Assembly: GCF_002742685.1 (NCBI RefSeq)
Contig: NZ_PEDM01000020.1
Location: forward strand, 1 to 50,781
From: Anoxybacillus flavithermus
GTDB taxonomy: Bacteria > Bacillota > Bacilli > Bacillales > Anoxybacillaceae
Reading direction: 5' to 3'
Length of the DNA stretch: 50,781 nt
Positions within the stretch are counted from its first letter, which is position 1, and each line of letters opens with the position of its first letter. Both the position numbers and the translations under genes were made by a program. The notes beneath the pieces are model-generated. The model worked only from the letters and a program-made list of their open reading frames with translations. It searched no databases and had not been told where the DNA came from. Shown here in pieces: positions 38,289-46,570 of this stretch.

Positions 38289-39048
38289 CATCCAATCTTT
38301 TCTTGAACGTTTTTTTACCGCCGCCCATTGTCCCATTGTCGAACGTAGCGATGGACATATACGTGTTCAACTCACCGTTGAGATGGATAAACAACTCATG
38401 AATCGCCCGTTTTATTGGCATTATGTTGAGCGCATCGGTGCTATAGGTGAACCGTTGCAACTATCACTCATCACGAAACGATCGATTCACGAAAAAAAGG
38501 GAGAGCATATTCATTTTGGTTCGCCACGCCTTCATCAAATTTTTTCGATCGCTAAAATGAACGGACGGTTCGTTCGACTCTATGAGCAAGTATTCGAACG
38601 ATCTGCCGCTCTTCATCCGTGGCTTCATACAAACATATTGCTTTCATATGAATGCGACCGGAAGCAAGATCGTTTATTATCGTTAGGTATTCATCTCATT
38701 AGCGGAACAATCGTCGAGTCGTTTTACGACGTGTTAAAAGAAAAACAATGGGGAGTCACTGTTCCAGATTATTGCTTTACGATTTCTCCACTTATTAAGC
38801 CAATTAGTGGACTTGCGCGTCTTGAAGCTTTTGTTGAACGTCTCATCGCCTCCGAAACGCATGAGTGGGCAGATGCGGCGCGCGCGCGTTGGGAAGAAGA
38901 CTTAGCATTACTGAAACATTTTTACGAGGGGATCGAAGAAAAACAAGAAGAGTATGAAAAAGAAAAAGAAGCGTTGCGACAAAGGTATGAACCGAGAATT
39001 CACATTTCCATTATCAACGGTGGTGTATTTTATTTGGAGGCGAAATAA
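38275..39048 (+). CDS. yqhG: YqhG family protein
   Basis: 257-residue conserved Bacillus protein of unknown role, always next to yqhH in relatives. It starts within the end of yqhH after GGAGG, so is translationally coupled, suggesting the two act together. A charged helical stretch near the C-terminus (EGIEEKQEEYEKEKEALRQ) may be a coiled coil. No catalytic motif is evident. Confidence 0.88.
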   Translation: MQQDDIQSFLERFFTAAHCPIVERSDGHIRVQLTVEMDKQLMNRPFYWHYVERIGAIGEPLQLSLITKRSIHEKKGEHIHFGSPRLHQIFSIAKMNGRFVRLYEQVFERSAALHPWLHTNILLSYECDRKQDRLLSLGIHLISGTIVESFYDVLKEKQWGVTVPDYCFTISPLIKPISGLARLEAFVERLIASETHEWADAARARWEEDLALLKHFYEGIEEKQEEYEKEKEALRQRYEPRIHISIINGGVFYLEAK

Positions 39049-39072
39049 GGCTAGCATTAGCCTTATTTCCGC
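39040..39072. terminator. Bidirectional terminator between yqhG and yqzE
   Basis: Stem CGAAATAAGGCTA/TAGCCTTATTTCCG around loop GCAT; overlaps the ends of both converging genes. Confidence 0.8.
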
Positions 39073-39251
39073 TTAAATAAAAGCATAATGGCATACGGAA
39101 TAACACCGAACCAGCGATATAAAAACGGCTGCTTTTGTTGTTTTTTTAGCTGTTTCTTCTCTTGTCTTTGTCTTTTCCGTTCGTCTTTCGGTTGGTCTAA
39201 ATATTTTACAACTTGCTCAGTCATAAATTTAACATAATCGTTTCCTGCCAT
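39063..39251 (-). CDS. yqzE: YqzE family protein
   Basis: 62-residue protein with a very basic middle (DERKRQRQEKKQLKKQQKQ) and a short hydrophobic C-terminal helix. YqzE lies after comGG in Bacillus and is under competence control there; function unknown. Its GAGGTGAT ribosome site is the 3' arm of a hairpin whose 5' arm is the end of aroK. Confidence 0.88.
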   Translation of the reverse strand: MAGNDYVKFMTEQVVKYLDQPKDERKRQRQEKKQLKKQQKQPFLYRWFGVIPYAIMLLFKRK

Positions 39252-39256
39252 CGTTC

Positions 39257-39293
39257 ATCACCTCGATGCTAGTATCGTCAAAAACGAGGTGAT
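39257..39293 (-). promoter_or_regulatory. Hairpin that could hide the yqzE ribosome site
   Basis: Perfect 9-bp inverted repeat ATCACCTCG/CGAGGTGAT with a 19-base loop that contains the aroK stop and ATACTA. The downstream arm (39265-39257) contains the Shine-Dalgarno sequence, six bases before ATG. Confidence 0.5.
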
Positions 39294-39787
39294 TTAAGCA
39301 AAGATACAATGTTTTCTACGATGTCATCTATCGTGCGATTTGTTGTATCGATCGTCATATGTGCTTCACGATACCATGCAAGTCGTTGTTCAAATAGCTG
39401 TTTTATTTGACTTTGTTTATTTTCTTCCATCAGTAGCGGTCGGGTCTCATCATCAGCTAAACGCCGAAACAATTCATGTAGCTCACAATGCAAATAAATG
39501 ACGATTCCATGCTCACGCATAAATTGACGATTTTCTTCTTGAATGACAATTCCGCCACCTGTTGTAATAATCACATCTTCCTTTGGAAGCTTCTTTAATG
39601 CGTCTCGTTCATACGCCCGAAACGTCTCTTCCCCCTCTTCCGCAAAAATCTTTGTAATCGTTTTTCCAACTTGTTGTTCAATATATGCATCCGTGTCTAT
39701 CACAGATAGCTGTAATACTTCTCCTAATCGTTTTCCAATTGTCGTCTTTCCTGCCCCCATAAATCCTGTCAAGTAAATCGCCCTCAT
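39278..39787 (-). CDS. aroK: Shikimate kinase
   Basis: Phosphorylates shikimate at O-3. 169 residues from ATG 39787 (MRAIYLTGFMGAGKTT) with a modest AGAGGAAGAG site; an in-frame start at 39820 would overlap comGG by 19 bases. Walker A GFMGAGKTT, shikimate-binding DTDAYIE and FRAYERDAL, GGG loop ITTGGGIV, and LID RPLL. It stands between comGG and yqzE, and is probably read from the comG operon or an internal promoter. Confidence 0.95.
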   Translation of the reverse strand: MRAIYLTGFMGAGKTTIGKRLGEVLQLSVIDTDAYIEQQVGKTITKIFAEEGEETFRAYERDALKKLPKEDVIITTGGGIVIQEENRQFMREHGIVIYLHCELHELFRRLADDETRPLLMEENKQSQIKQLFEQRLAWYREAHMTIDTTNRTIDDIVENIVSLLKSPRF

Positions 39788-39801
39788 ATTCTCTTCCTCT
39801 C

Positions 39802-40218
39802 TTAGTATAGTTCTTTCCACTCCGAAATGTCGTTTGTTAATACATGAAATTGAAACTGAACATCATAGCGAAATTGAGCATTCGTTACACATGATACATT
39901 GACAGACCAAACATCCGCTCCGTTTTTTGCTGCCCTATACGTTGCCCGCCCGCGAGAAAATGAAATCGTTTGGCTTAATGATGTCACGTTTTCTGGTGCA
40001 TTGGCAAGCGTTTGTTTCACATCATTGAGTGTTTGTTTCATCAAATAGTCTGCTTCGTACCATTTCTTTTCCTCTTCAAAAAACTGTATTTCTGTATGAT
40101 ACAATGCGACAGAGTGAAGAAAAAGAGCGCTCATTAATAACGCGCACATGATGGTAAAGGGAAAAATAACGCCCCGTTCATTTTTCATGTTAACGAAAAA
40201 ATGGGATAAACGCTTCAT
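39802..40218 (-). CDS. comGG: ComGG, minor pilin-like competence protein
   Basis: 138 residues from ATG 40218 (MKRLSHFFVNMKNERG), six bases after AAAGGAG. One N-terminal hydrophobic segment (VIFPFTIMCALLMSALFLHSVALYHTEI) after NERG, then a soluble domain. It is poorly conserved in sequence across Bacillus; position and topology make the call. Overlaps comGF by 29 bases. Confidence 0.82.
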   Translation of the reverse strand: MKRLSHFFVNMKNERGVIFPFTIMCALLMSALFLHSVALYHTEIQFFEEEKKWYEADYLMKQTLNDVKQTLANAPENVTSLSQTISFSRGRATYRAAKNGADVWSVNVSCVTNAQFRYDVQFQFHVLTNDISEWKELY

Positions 40219-40612
40219 ATGATTCTCCTTTATCTGTGAATACATGGATACGAATGCCTGTTTGTTCTTTTTCATACGATATATGTTGAATAAATTGAAG
40301 CATAATTTCATGACCAGTATCATTTACGCGCCTCCGAATGATCGTTCCATACTTTTCGTACGTCACGCGCTCACCCGTCCATTTATTGAATTGAATCGTT
40401 GTGCCGTATATATGAACGTCTTTTGATTCTCTCAGTTCTATTTTTGCTTGTTGGATGAAAACAACCCATTCAAAATAGTCAAAGTTTCCGCGTTTTGTTG
40501 TATAGCTCAACGATAAATGAAATGCTTTTGTCAATAAAGATAAAATGATGAAAAAAACCGTAAGCGACATTAATATTTCTATTAACGTAAAGCCTTTTTC
40601 TTTTTGAATCAT
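40190..40612 (-). CDS. comGF: ComGF, minor pseudopilin
   Basis: 140 residues. A clear type IV prepilin motif KGFTLIEILMSL with Glu at +5 and a hydrophobic helix precedes a beta-rich domain (GTTIQFNKWTGERVTYEKYG) matching the ComGF family. ComC would process it. Overlaps comGE by four bases. Confidence 0.9.
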   Translation of the reverse strand: MIQKEKGFTLIEILMSLTVFFIILSLLTKAFHLSLSYTTKRGNFDYFEWVVFIQQAKIELRESKDVHIYGTTIQFNKWTGERVTYEKYGTIIRRRVNDTGHEIMLQFIQHISYEKEQTGIRIHVFTDKGESYEAFIPFFR

Positions 40613-40917
40613 TGCAACAATGTCTCACATCTTTCTTTTGTTCTTTTCAGCCCATCTTTCCAACGAACACATCGCTCATTCGATCGCATAAATAATGAAA
40701 ATGTGCGTTTCCCACGAACGACAAGCGTTTCGTTTTCACGTTGTTCATTCATCATTGCTTCATATAAAATTTGATTTGCGATCATTTCCATTTTTTTATT
40801 TTCCCGTTCTACAACAATCGTTGTCCAATGAACAAGGAGCATAGCGATCAAACCGCTCCATAAACTAAGCGAAACGAGCAGTTCAATAAACGTAAAACCG
40901 TTACAATTTTTGCGCAT
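40609..40917 (-). CDS. comGE: ComGE, minor pseudopilin
   Basis: 102 residues with prepilin motif NGFTFIELLVSLSLW and one hydrophobic helix. Two Cys in the C-terminal part (ERCVRW, ERCETLL). Overlaps comGD by 17 bases. Confidence 0.88.
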   Translation of the reverse strand: MRKNCNGFTFIELLVSLSLWSGLIAMLLVHWTTIVVERENKKMEMIANQILYEAMMNEQRENETLVVRGKRTFSLFMRSNERCVRWKDGLKRTKERCETLLQ

Positions 40918-41338
40918 ACAATCGTCCTTTCCCTAATTGAAAAACGATTTTATATTTTTTACTTCCATATGCAACAAGAAGCGTCCCAGCTTTATTCACA
41001 TTGCCATTCGGATAATAATAAAGCGGCGGCGATAACGTAGCCATTTGAAATTGAAACGGGGAGGGAAAAGAACGAGCAAATAGCTCCTTTCCAAACGTCC
41101 CTCCTTCTTTCACCTGATAACGGCATGTATCGAAAGAAAATATAATCGCTACCGTCTTTTTCCTACTCATTGCATATTGTTGGGCATATAACATATCGTT
41201 TTTGAATTGTTCTAAAAAATATTGTAACTGCCGTTCAGCTAATACTTGCTGAAGGGGTGGAACGGTAAACGACATGATGCTTGTCACAACAAAAAGAACG
41301 ATTAACATTTCGATCAACGTAAATCCTCGTTCATTCAC
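40901..41338 (-). CDS. comGD: ComGD, minor pseudopilin
   Basis: 145 residues with prepilin motif RGFTLIEMLIVLFVV; the rest is the GspH/ComGD-like domain (KNDMLYAQQYAMSRKKTVAIIFS). Overlaps comGC by eight bases. Confidence 0.92.
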   Translation of the reverse strand: MNERGFTLIEMLIVLFVVTSIMSFTVPPLQQVLAERQLQYFLEQFKNDMLYAQQYAMSRKKTVAIIFSFDTCRYQVKEGGTFGKELFARSFPSPFQFQMATLSPPLYYYPNGNVNKAGTLLVAYGSKKYKIVFQLGKGRLYAQKL

Positions 41339-41627
41339 TTTCTAAAACGTCCCCTTCACTCGTAATAACGATCTCTTTTCCATTCGGACAACGGTTACTT
41401 TCAATATATTTCCCATCTACTAACTGTTGCACCGTCGGAATCGTTCCTTGCTCCATCTCATATGCTTTGACTTGAGACTGAACCATTTTGATAAAAGCTG
41501 AACATCCTTTCTTATTAATCATACTGTTATGTTTTGTCACATTTGGGATCGTAATTAAAATCAAAATGGTAATGACCATCAACACAATTAACATTTCAAT
41601 TAACGTAAATCCTTTTTCATTTCTCAT
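41331..41627 (-). CDS. comGC: ComGC, major competence pseudopilin
   Basis: 98 residues from ATG 41627 (six bases after GAGGGGG), the same length as B. subtilis. Prepilin motif KGFTLIEMLIVLMVI, then ITIPNVTKHN and the conserved pair of Cys (KKGCSAF and NRCPNGK), which form a disulfide in the family. Main building block of the DNA-uptake pilus. Confidence 0.95.
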   Translation of the reverse strand: MRNEKGFTLIEMLIVLMVITILILITIPNVTKHNSMINKKGCSAFIKMVQSQVKAYEMEQGTIPTVQQLVDGKYIESNRCPNGKEIVITSEGDVLESE

Positions 41628-41639
41628 ATACATCCCCCT

Positions 41640-42671
41640 CTATATATGATTTAACAGTTGAAAAATAGGCCACAACATAGCGATATACATCAAAATGACA
41701 AAAATACCGATACAACTAAGCAAAAGTGGTTGCGTAATATATACAATTTTTTTTAGACGGTTTTCTAATTTTTGCAACGAAAACTGGCTGTAATGAAATA
41801 ATTCTTGCACTAATTCTCCGTTAGACTGACCATGACGAATGACGAAAGGTAGTTCTTGTTCGTAATACTTCCGTCGTTGAATGATTTCATCCAACTTTTC
41901 GCCTTCACATAACTGCTGTTTCATAATTTTCGCTTCCTCTTTCAGTAACGGAAGGTGGGATTGATGCTCAAAAATTTGTAGCGCCTCATAAATGGACAGT
42001 CCTCCTTTTAACAAGTGGCTTAATTGTAACGAAAACACTTGCGTATGAAATGACACAATCCATGAACGGACGAGAGGAAGCTTCATAAACAAATCCATTT
42101 GTTTATGAATAGGCCACGAACGAACGAACAGCAAATAAAACAATCCTAAAAAAGCAACGATGATGAACGCAACGGAAAGTATACGTGGAAGCCATATAGT
42201 GAAAGTAAAAAGGAATGTAGAAAAAGATGAACGAGCATGAAACGAAGAAAGAAGGTGAGAAAACTGTGGAGCTAATACTTGCTGAAACATGAAAAACATC
42301 ATGATACAAAAACTAAAAAGAAATAATGGATAACGCAACATACGCTTCACTTGCTCGATGTAACGTGCCCTCATTTGTCCGATTTCCCCTGCTTCAATCA
42401 ATCCATGAGCAAGTTGACCGTGTTTTTCAGCAAAAAACACATATCCTAAAAGATGAGAATGAAATTGCATGCGAGAAAAAGCTTCATGAATCGGTACGCC
42501 TGCTCGCAATGCATGTACACAATCGTCAAGATCGCGTTGCTTTGCAGGAGATTGCTGAATTTGCAAAAACTCAATCGCTTGAGCAAGCGAATACCCTTTA
42601 CTAAGCAATTTTCCGAGTTGGAGAAAAAACGCGCTTTGCTCCTGCAACGTCCAATTACAACGTCGCTTCAT
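41640..42671 (-). CDS. comGB: ComGB, inner-membrane platform protein
   Basis: 343-residue GspF/PilC-type platform with two GspF domains and three membrane helices (two in the middle around 120-190, one near the C-terminus LLLSCIGIFVILMYIAMLW). Family sequences GLIEAGEIGQMRARYIEQVKRM and HGQSNGELVQELFHYSQ are seen. Overlaps comGA by 17 bases. Confidence 0.93.
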   Translation of the reverse strand: MKRRCNWTLQEQSAFFLQLGKLLSKGYSLAQAIEFLQIQQSPAKQRDLDDCVHALRAGVPIHEAFSRMQFHSHLLGYVFFAEKHGQLAHGLIEAGEIGQMRARYIEQVKRMLRYPLFLFSFCIMMFFMFQQVLAPQFSHLLSSFHARSSFSTFLFTFTIWLPRILSVAFIIVAFLGLFYLLFVRSWPIHKQMDLFMKLPLVRSWIVSFHTQVFSLQLSHLLKGGLSIYEALQIFEHQSHLPLLKEEAKIMKQQLCEGEKLDEIIQRRKYYEQELPFVIRHGQSNGELVQELFHYSQFSLQKLENRLKKIVYITQPLLLSCIGIFVILMYIAMLWPIFQLLNHI

Positions 42672-43731
42672 CTAACAACCAACTTTCAATAACTCTTTCA
42701 TGTAAAAAACCGAGTGCAATTCCTTTTTTAATCACATCTTTTAATCGAGTGTACATATATACCGCCTGCTCTCCTTTCGCTACTCTCATTGCTTGCGCTA
42801 GTTCATTTCCATATAGCAGTTCATAAACAGCTGCTCGCCGGACAGGTCGATACTGTCGACAAAAAGGTGAGCACTCTCCTTCACAAAACGGACATTTCAA
42901 TTGCACAAGACGTTGCGCGGTTACAGCGACTAACGTTTGAGCCATTTCTTGAAATGGCACACCGAACTCAAGAAGGCGATAAATCGCTCCAACCGCATCT
43001 TTCGTATGCATAGTTGTTAACACGAGATGTCCTGTTAACGAGGCGCGAACGGCAATTCGCGCAGTCTCAGCATCACGAATTTCCCCAACCATAATGACAT
43101 CTGGATCGTGGCGGAGAATCGCTTTTAACCCTGCCGCATACGTAATACCCGCTTTTTCGTTTACTTGCACTTGCAATACATCTTCCGCCCGCTTTTCAAC
43201 CGGATCTTCTAGCGTAATGACATTTCGTTGAAAATGGTGACGACATACGTTTAACAAACTATATAGCGTTGTCGTTTTCCCAGATCCAGTCGGTCCTGTG
43301 AAAATCATAAGCCCATGAGAATAGTTTAATAAGGCGAGCAACTTTTTTACGGTTGAAGGAAAGAGCGCGAGTTGTTTAAGCGGAAGAAATGAGTGTAACG
43401 GAAGCAAGCGGATAACTAAGCTTTCATCATAGATGGTAGGCAACGTTGATAACCGAAGATGTATCGTCGTGTGGGTGAGGTTCATTTCCATCGCTCCGCT
43501 TTGCGGACGACGACGTTCTCCAATATCCATATCAGCGAGAAATTTAAAGTGGGCAAGCAAACGTTCACATGTCTGTTTCGATAACACATTTTTTGTAACG
43601 AGCATTCCCCCTAAGCGAAATTGTACGAGCGCATCTTGTTTGCGTGGAACGATATGAATGTCGGAAGCTTGAAGCATATAAGCTTCTTCAATTAGGCGAT
43701 CAGCTAGCCGTTCAATAGCCTGCAACGCCAT
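42655..43731 (-). CDS. comGA: ComGA, traffic ATPase of the competence pilus
   Basis: 358 residues from ATG 43731 (MALQAIERLADRLIEEAY), eight bases after GGAG. Secretion ATPase with Walker A TGPTGSGKTTT, Asp box TLEDPVE, Walker B MVGEIRD, His box HLVLTTMHT and a four-Cys zinc motif CPFCEGECSPFC. First gene of comGA-GG. I did not find a clear ComK box in the AT-rich upstream stretch. Confidence 0.95.
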   Translation of the reverse strand: MALQAIERLADRLIEEAYMLQASDIHIVPRKQDALVQFRLGGMLVTKNVLSKQTCERLLAHFKFLADMDIGERRRPQSGAMEMNLTHTTIHLRLSTLPTIYDESLVIRLLPLHSFLPLKQLALFPSTVKKLLALLNYSHGLMIFTGPTGSGKTTTLYSLLNVCRHHFQRNVITLEDPVEKRAEDVLQVQVNEKAGITYAAGLKAILRHDPDVIMVGEIRDAETARIAVRASLTGHLVLTTMHTKDAVGAIYRLLEFGVPFQEMAQTLVAVTAQRLVQLKCPFCEGECSPFCRQYRPVRRAAVYELLYGNELAQAMRVAKGEQAVYMYTRLKDVIKKGIALGFLHERVIESWLLDEATL

Positions 43732-43806
43732 CCCCCTTTCTCCATTTTTTTCGCCTTCATTATTCAACATGTTTCGTCAAATTCCTTCTTGATTCGTAAA
43801 AAATTC

Positions 43807-43836
43807 AAAAAAAATATTCACCCATATGTGGGTGAA
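43807..43836 (-). terminator. Terminator of mgsR
   Basis: Stem TTCACCCA/TGGGTGAA (43817-43836) followed on the minus strand by TATTTTTTTT. Confidence 0.8.
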
Positions 43837-43838
43837 AG

Positions 43839-44210
43839 TCATGAAACACATGCGCGCTGATATTTTTTTGCGATGTTTTTTAACGCTGATGGGTTATAGC
43901 CAACAACGAGCCGCTTGCCATCTGTAACAATTGGACGCCGAAGGAGACGAGGTTCTTTCACAAGTAGCTCGACAACTTTCGATAACGGCCACTCTTCAAC
44001 ATTTTCAACAAGTTGCTTAAACGATTGACTGCGCGTCGCTAAAATTTCATCGATTCCTTCCGTCGTCAGTGACAATAAATGCAATAACTCTTCATAGGTT
44101 GGTGTTTCACGAAACAAATGACGCTCACGAAATTCAATATTGTTGGTGCATAACCATTTTTTTGTTTTCCGGCACGATGTACAACTCGGATGCATATATA
44201 CAGTCAGCAT
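43839..44210 (-). CDS. mgsR: Spx/MgsR-family stress regulator
   Basis: 123-residue ArsC-fold protein of the Spx family that contacts RNA polymerase. Redox CxxC is C10-T-S-C13 (HPSCTSCRKTKKWL); downstream RHLFRETPTYEELLHLLSLTTEGIDEILATRS and LLRRPIVTDGKRLVVGYNP match MgsR (YqgZ), the stress modulator of B. subtilis, rather than Spx itself. Start ATG 44210 is nine bases after GGAGGAG. It lies upstream of comGA as in Bacillus. Confidence 0.92.
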   Translation of the reverse strand: MLTVYMHPSCTSCRKTKKWLCTNNIEFRERHLFRETPTYEELLHLLSLTTEGIDEILATRSQSFKQLVENVEEWPLSKVVELLVKEPRLLRRPIVTDGKRLVVGYNPSALKNIAKKYQRACVS

Positions 44211-44335
44211 AGCAACACACTCCTCCCTCCACTTAGTTATACATATTGTATAACATTTGTTTAACATTTGTATATAAATTTGTTTTAAAACTTTGTGAAC
44301 GTTACAAAAAGATAGGGAAAAAGGCCTATATATGC

Positions 44336-44366
44336 ATTTCCATTGTGGAAATACATGTATTATAAT
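44336..44366 (+). promoter_or_regulatory. Promoter with a palindromic operator before the ArsR-type regulator
   Basis: TATAAT at 44361-44366 with TTCCAT 17 bases upstream; the -35 lies inside a 7-3-7 palindrome ATTTCCA-TTG-TGGAAAT (44336-44352). Inference: autoregulatory operator of the downstream gene. Confidence 0.5.
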
Positions 44367-44398
44367 GTAAATGAATGAACATATAGGAGTGAGACATA

Positions 44399-45097
44399 AT
44401 GGACCAAGTATTAAAAATTACAAGCGTCCTTGCTGATCCGACTCGTTACGAAATTTATCAGTATATCGCGAGAAAACATCAAGAAGTAACCGTTCAAGAA
44501 ATTGCTGACGCTTTTCATATTCACCCAAACGTCGCTCGTCTTCATTTAACAAAACTAGAAGATGTCAATATGCTTGTATCCGAAACGAAAAAAACAGGAA
44601 AAGGTGGCAGACCGAGCCGATTATACCGTCTATCTGATGATGTGATTCAACTCCATTTTCCATTTCGTGATTACCAGTTATTATCGAAGATCACTATTCA
44701 GGCAATGATGAAACTCGGAGATGCAGGGAAACAAGCGTTGTATGAAACAGGGAAGCTATTCGGACAAGAACTTGTACAACAACACGTCCAATCGATGCAA
44801 GCGCTTGAACAGTTGAGTGTGGAAGAAAAAATGAGCATTTTACAAAAAGCTGCCGAAGCAGCTGGATTTTATCCGACATTCCATTACAGTGAAAATCAAG
44901 GGAAAATTTATTTTGAAATTTTCAACTGTCCGTTTAAAGAGCTCGCTTTTACACATCCAGACTCGGTTTGCTATATGCACAACGCCTTCTTGAAAGGAAT
45001 GCTAGAAGTATTATTTACAAACGCTGAACTTGTGACAGAAGAAATTATGCCGTCAGGTTGTAATTCATGCACGTATCAAGCCATTCTTAAAAAATAG
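44399..45097 (+). CDS. ArsR-type transcriptional regulator with four C-terminal cysteines (COG2345/SufR-like)
   Basis: 232 residues. N-terminal winged helix (about 1-80: SVLADPTRYEIYQYIA, VQEIADAFHIHPNVARLHLTKL, GKGGRPSRLYRLS). The C-terminal half has C177, C191, C221 and C224 in NCPFKELA, SVCYMHNAF and GCNSCTY, the pattern of ArsR-like regulators with a methanogen/V4R-type sensor and similar to SufR, where cysteines hold an iron-sulfur cluster. The spacing (13, 29, 2) differs from SufR, so the ligand is uncertain. AGGAGTG site upstream. Monocistronic, divergent from mgsR. Confidence 0.82.
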   Translation: MDQVLKITSVLADPTRYEIYQYIARKHQEVTVQEIADAFHIHPNVARLHLTKLEDVNMLVSETKKTGKGGRPSRLYRLSDDVIQLHFPFRDYQLLSKITIQAMMKLGDAGKQALYETGKLFGQELVQQHVQSMQALEQLSVEEKMSILQKAAEAAGFYPTFHYSENQGKIYFEIFNCPFKELAFTHPDSVCYMHNAFLKGMLEVLFTNAELVTEEIMPSGCNSCTYQAILKK

Positions 45098-45166
45098 AAC
45101 GTTTACACAACCATTTCAATTACATTATAATAAGTAAGGGAAACGGTCAGAAAAGGAGGGATACAT

Positions 45167-45409
45167 ATGGATCGTATGTTCCGCGTCTTGTCATTTTGGA
45201 CAGGGATTTTTGCTGTCATGTTCTATCTTGGCCATATGCATACAACATCATTATTGTTCCTCGGCCAAACAGGATTCTTTCTTTTGTTAAGCTACTTAAA
45301 ATTAACAGAAAGAATGTACATTTACATTTTCGGTGCGTACTTAACGGTCTTTTTTGCCGGATTTACGTACTGGACAACATTTATGATGGTTCCTGGCATG
45401 GGCGAGTAA
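45167..45409 (+). CDS. yqgY: DUF2626 family membrane protein YqgY
   Basis: 80 residues with three hydrophobic helices, ending MMVPGMGE; matches the DUF2626 (YqgY) family found next to mgsR in Bacillus. AAAGGAGGG lies before ATG. Function unknown. Confidence 0.9.
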   Translation: MDRMFRVLSFWTGIFAVMFYLGHMHTTSLLFLGQTGFFLLLSYLKLTERMYIYIFGAYLTVFFAGFTYWTTFMMVPGMGE

Positions 45410-45439
45410 AAAGCGATGAGTGCACCTCATCGCTTTTTT
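45408..45439. terminator. Bidirectional terminator between yqgY and the methyltransferase gene
   Basis: Stem AAAAAGCGATGAG/CTCATCGCTTTTT with a six-base loop and T-runs on both strands. Confidence 0.9.
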
Positions 45440-46508
45440 ATGTAAAAATAGGAATATTCATGTTCTTTTGCTGCACCATCACTTGAAACGCCCTGCCGAT
45501 ATCGCTCATAACGAGTGAGCGAATGGCGCGATTGTGTCGACTTTGCTCAGAAAACGGATTCGGATCATGATGTTCAATGAGTCGATTTAAAATACCTGCC
45601 TGCAATAAAAACTCATCTTGACGCCATAAATGGGTAAATGCCCAGCCCGCTTGCTCCCCATAAAAACGTAACGCATCCCATTGAATATGCGTCGTGAGAT
45701 CCATTTCTCCAGGATAACGAAGCGGATCATCAATAAGCTGATGACGATAATAACCACGCAAACTGCCTTGTTTTCGTGCTGGATGTTTCCACTCTTCATC
45801 TGTGTACCCATAATCAACTGTAAAAATAATCGCCCCATCAATCGCTTGATCAAGCTCAAAAATAAACTTTTTCATCGCTAACGGGATTTCAAATCGCTGC
45901 CCATCAACGAGCTGAATGTTCCGCTCTGTCAAATATTGAACGATCTCCTCGTTTTCAAGTAAATGATGTTGTTCAACAAGCTGATCGTCTTCTACTACAA
46001 CGAAACATTCATATATTTGCCCGTTTCGTTTCTCAATGACATGAACAGGAAACGCATCAAACAATTCGTTGCTATATACAATACCAGACAAAGGAGAAGA
46101 AAGTTCAGTAAAACTAGAGATGATACGTACGTGATCCATAAACGGAGCAAGTATTTCCGCTTGTTTTTCCCTATGATATGGACTTGTTTCAATAATCATA
46201 TATTGTCCTTGGGAAAACGTTTTCGGCGATTGACGTTTCCATTGTTCTAAAACGGCATAAGCAAATCGACCTGTTCCTCCACCGATTTCACATATCAGCG
46301 GCCGAACATGATATGTTTCTATTAAACGAATAAACACGCTCGCAAATACGTGCCCAACAATATGCCCCACGTTGCTCGTTGTTATAAAATCCCCCTCGCG
46401 TCCAATTTTTTCTTTCTGTCTCATATAATATCCATACTGTTCATCATACAATGCCCATTCCATGTACTCTGCGTATGACAAACGCTTATTTCTCATTTTT
46501 TCTAACAT
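45438..46508 (-). CDS. MidA/NDUFAF7-type SAM-dependent methyltransferase (DUF185)
   Basis: Class I methyltransferase of the MidA family; mitochondrial relatives methylate an arginine of complex I, and bacterial targets are unknown. Signatures: GREGDFITTSNVGHIVG, SAM loop ICEIGGGTGRFAYAVL, ETSPYHREKQ and YSNELFDAFPVHVIE, then FTVDYGYTDEEWKHPARKQGSLRGYYRH. The start is uncertain: ATG 46508 (MLEKMRNKRLSYAEYM, 356 residues) has AAAGGG 11-13 bases upstream, and the ATG at 46541 has no ribosome site and would overlap a divergent promoter. Confidence 0.88.
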   Translation of the reverse strand: MLEKMRNKRLSYAEYMEWALYDEQYGYYMRQKEKIGREGDFITTSNVGHIVGHVFASVFIRLIETYHVRPLICEIGGGTGRFAYAVLEQWKRQSPKTFSQGQYMIIETSPYHREKQAEILAPFMDHVRIISSFTELSSPLSGIVYSNELFDAFPVHVIEKRNGQIYECFVVVEDDQLVEQHHLLENEEIVQYLTERNIQLVDGQRFEIPLAMKKFIFELDQAIDGAIIFTVDYGYTDEEWKHPARKQGSLRGYYRHQLIDDPLRYPGEMDLTTHIQWDALRFYGEQAGWAFTHLWRQDEFLLQAGILNRLIEHHDPNPFSEQSRHNRAIRSLVMSDIGRAFQVMVQQKNMNIPIFT

Positions 46509-46534
46509 TTTTTTATTCGCACCCTTTTTCACTA

Positions 46535-46563
46535 TTGACATAGTGTTAAATTTGTTATATTGT
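46535..46563 (+). promoter_or_regulatory. Near-consensus sigma-A promoter with no ORF downstream
   Basis: TTGACA (46535-46540), exactly 17 bases, TATTGT (46558-46563). No plus-strand ORF follows; a strong terminator ends about 80 bases downstream. Confidence 0.7.
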
Positions 46564-46570
46564 TAATTTA

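Noticed and set aside
43740-43838. ComK box (AAAA-N5-TTTT pairs) upstream of comGA
   Set aside because: The A/T runs present do not show the required spacing; regulation by ComK is expected from the family but not shown here.
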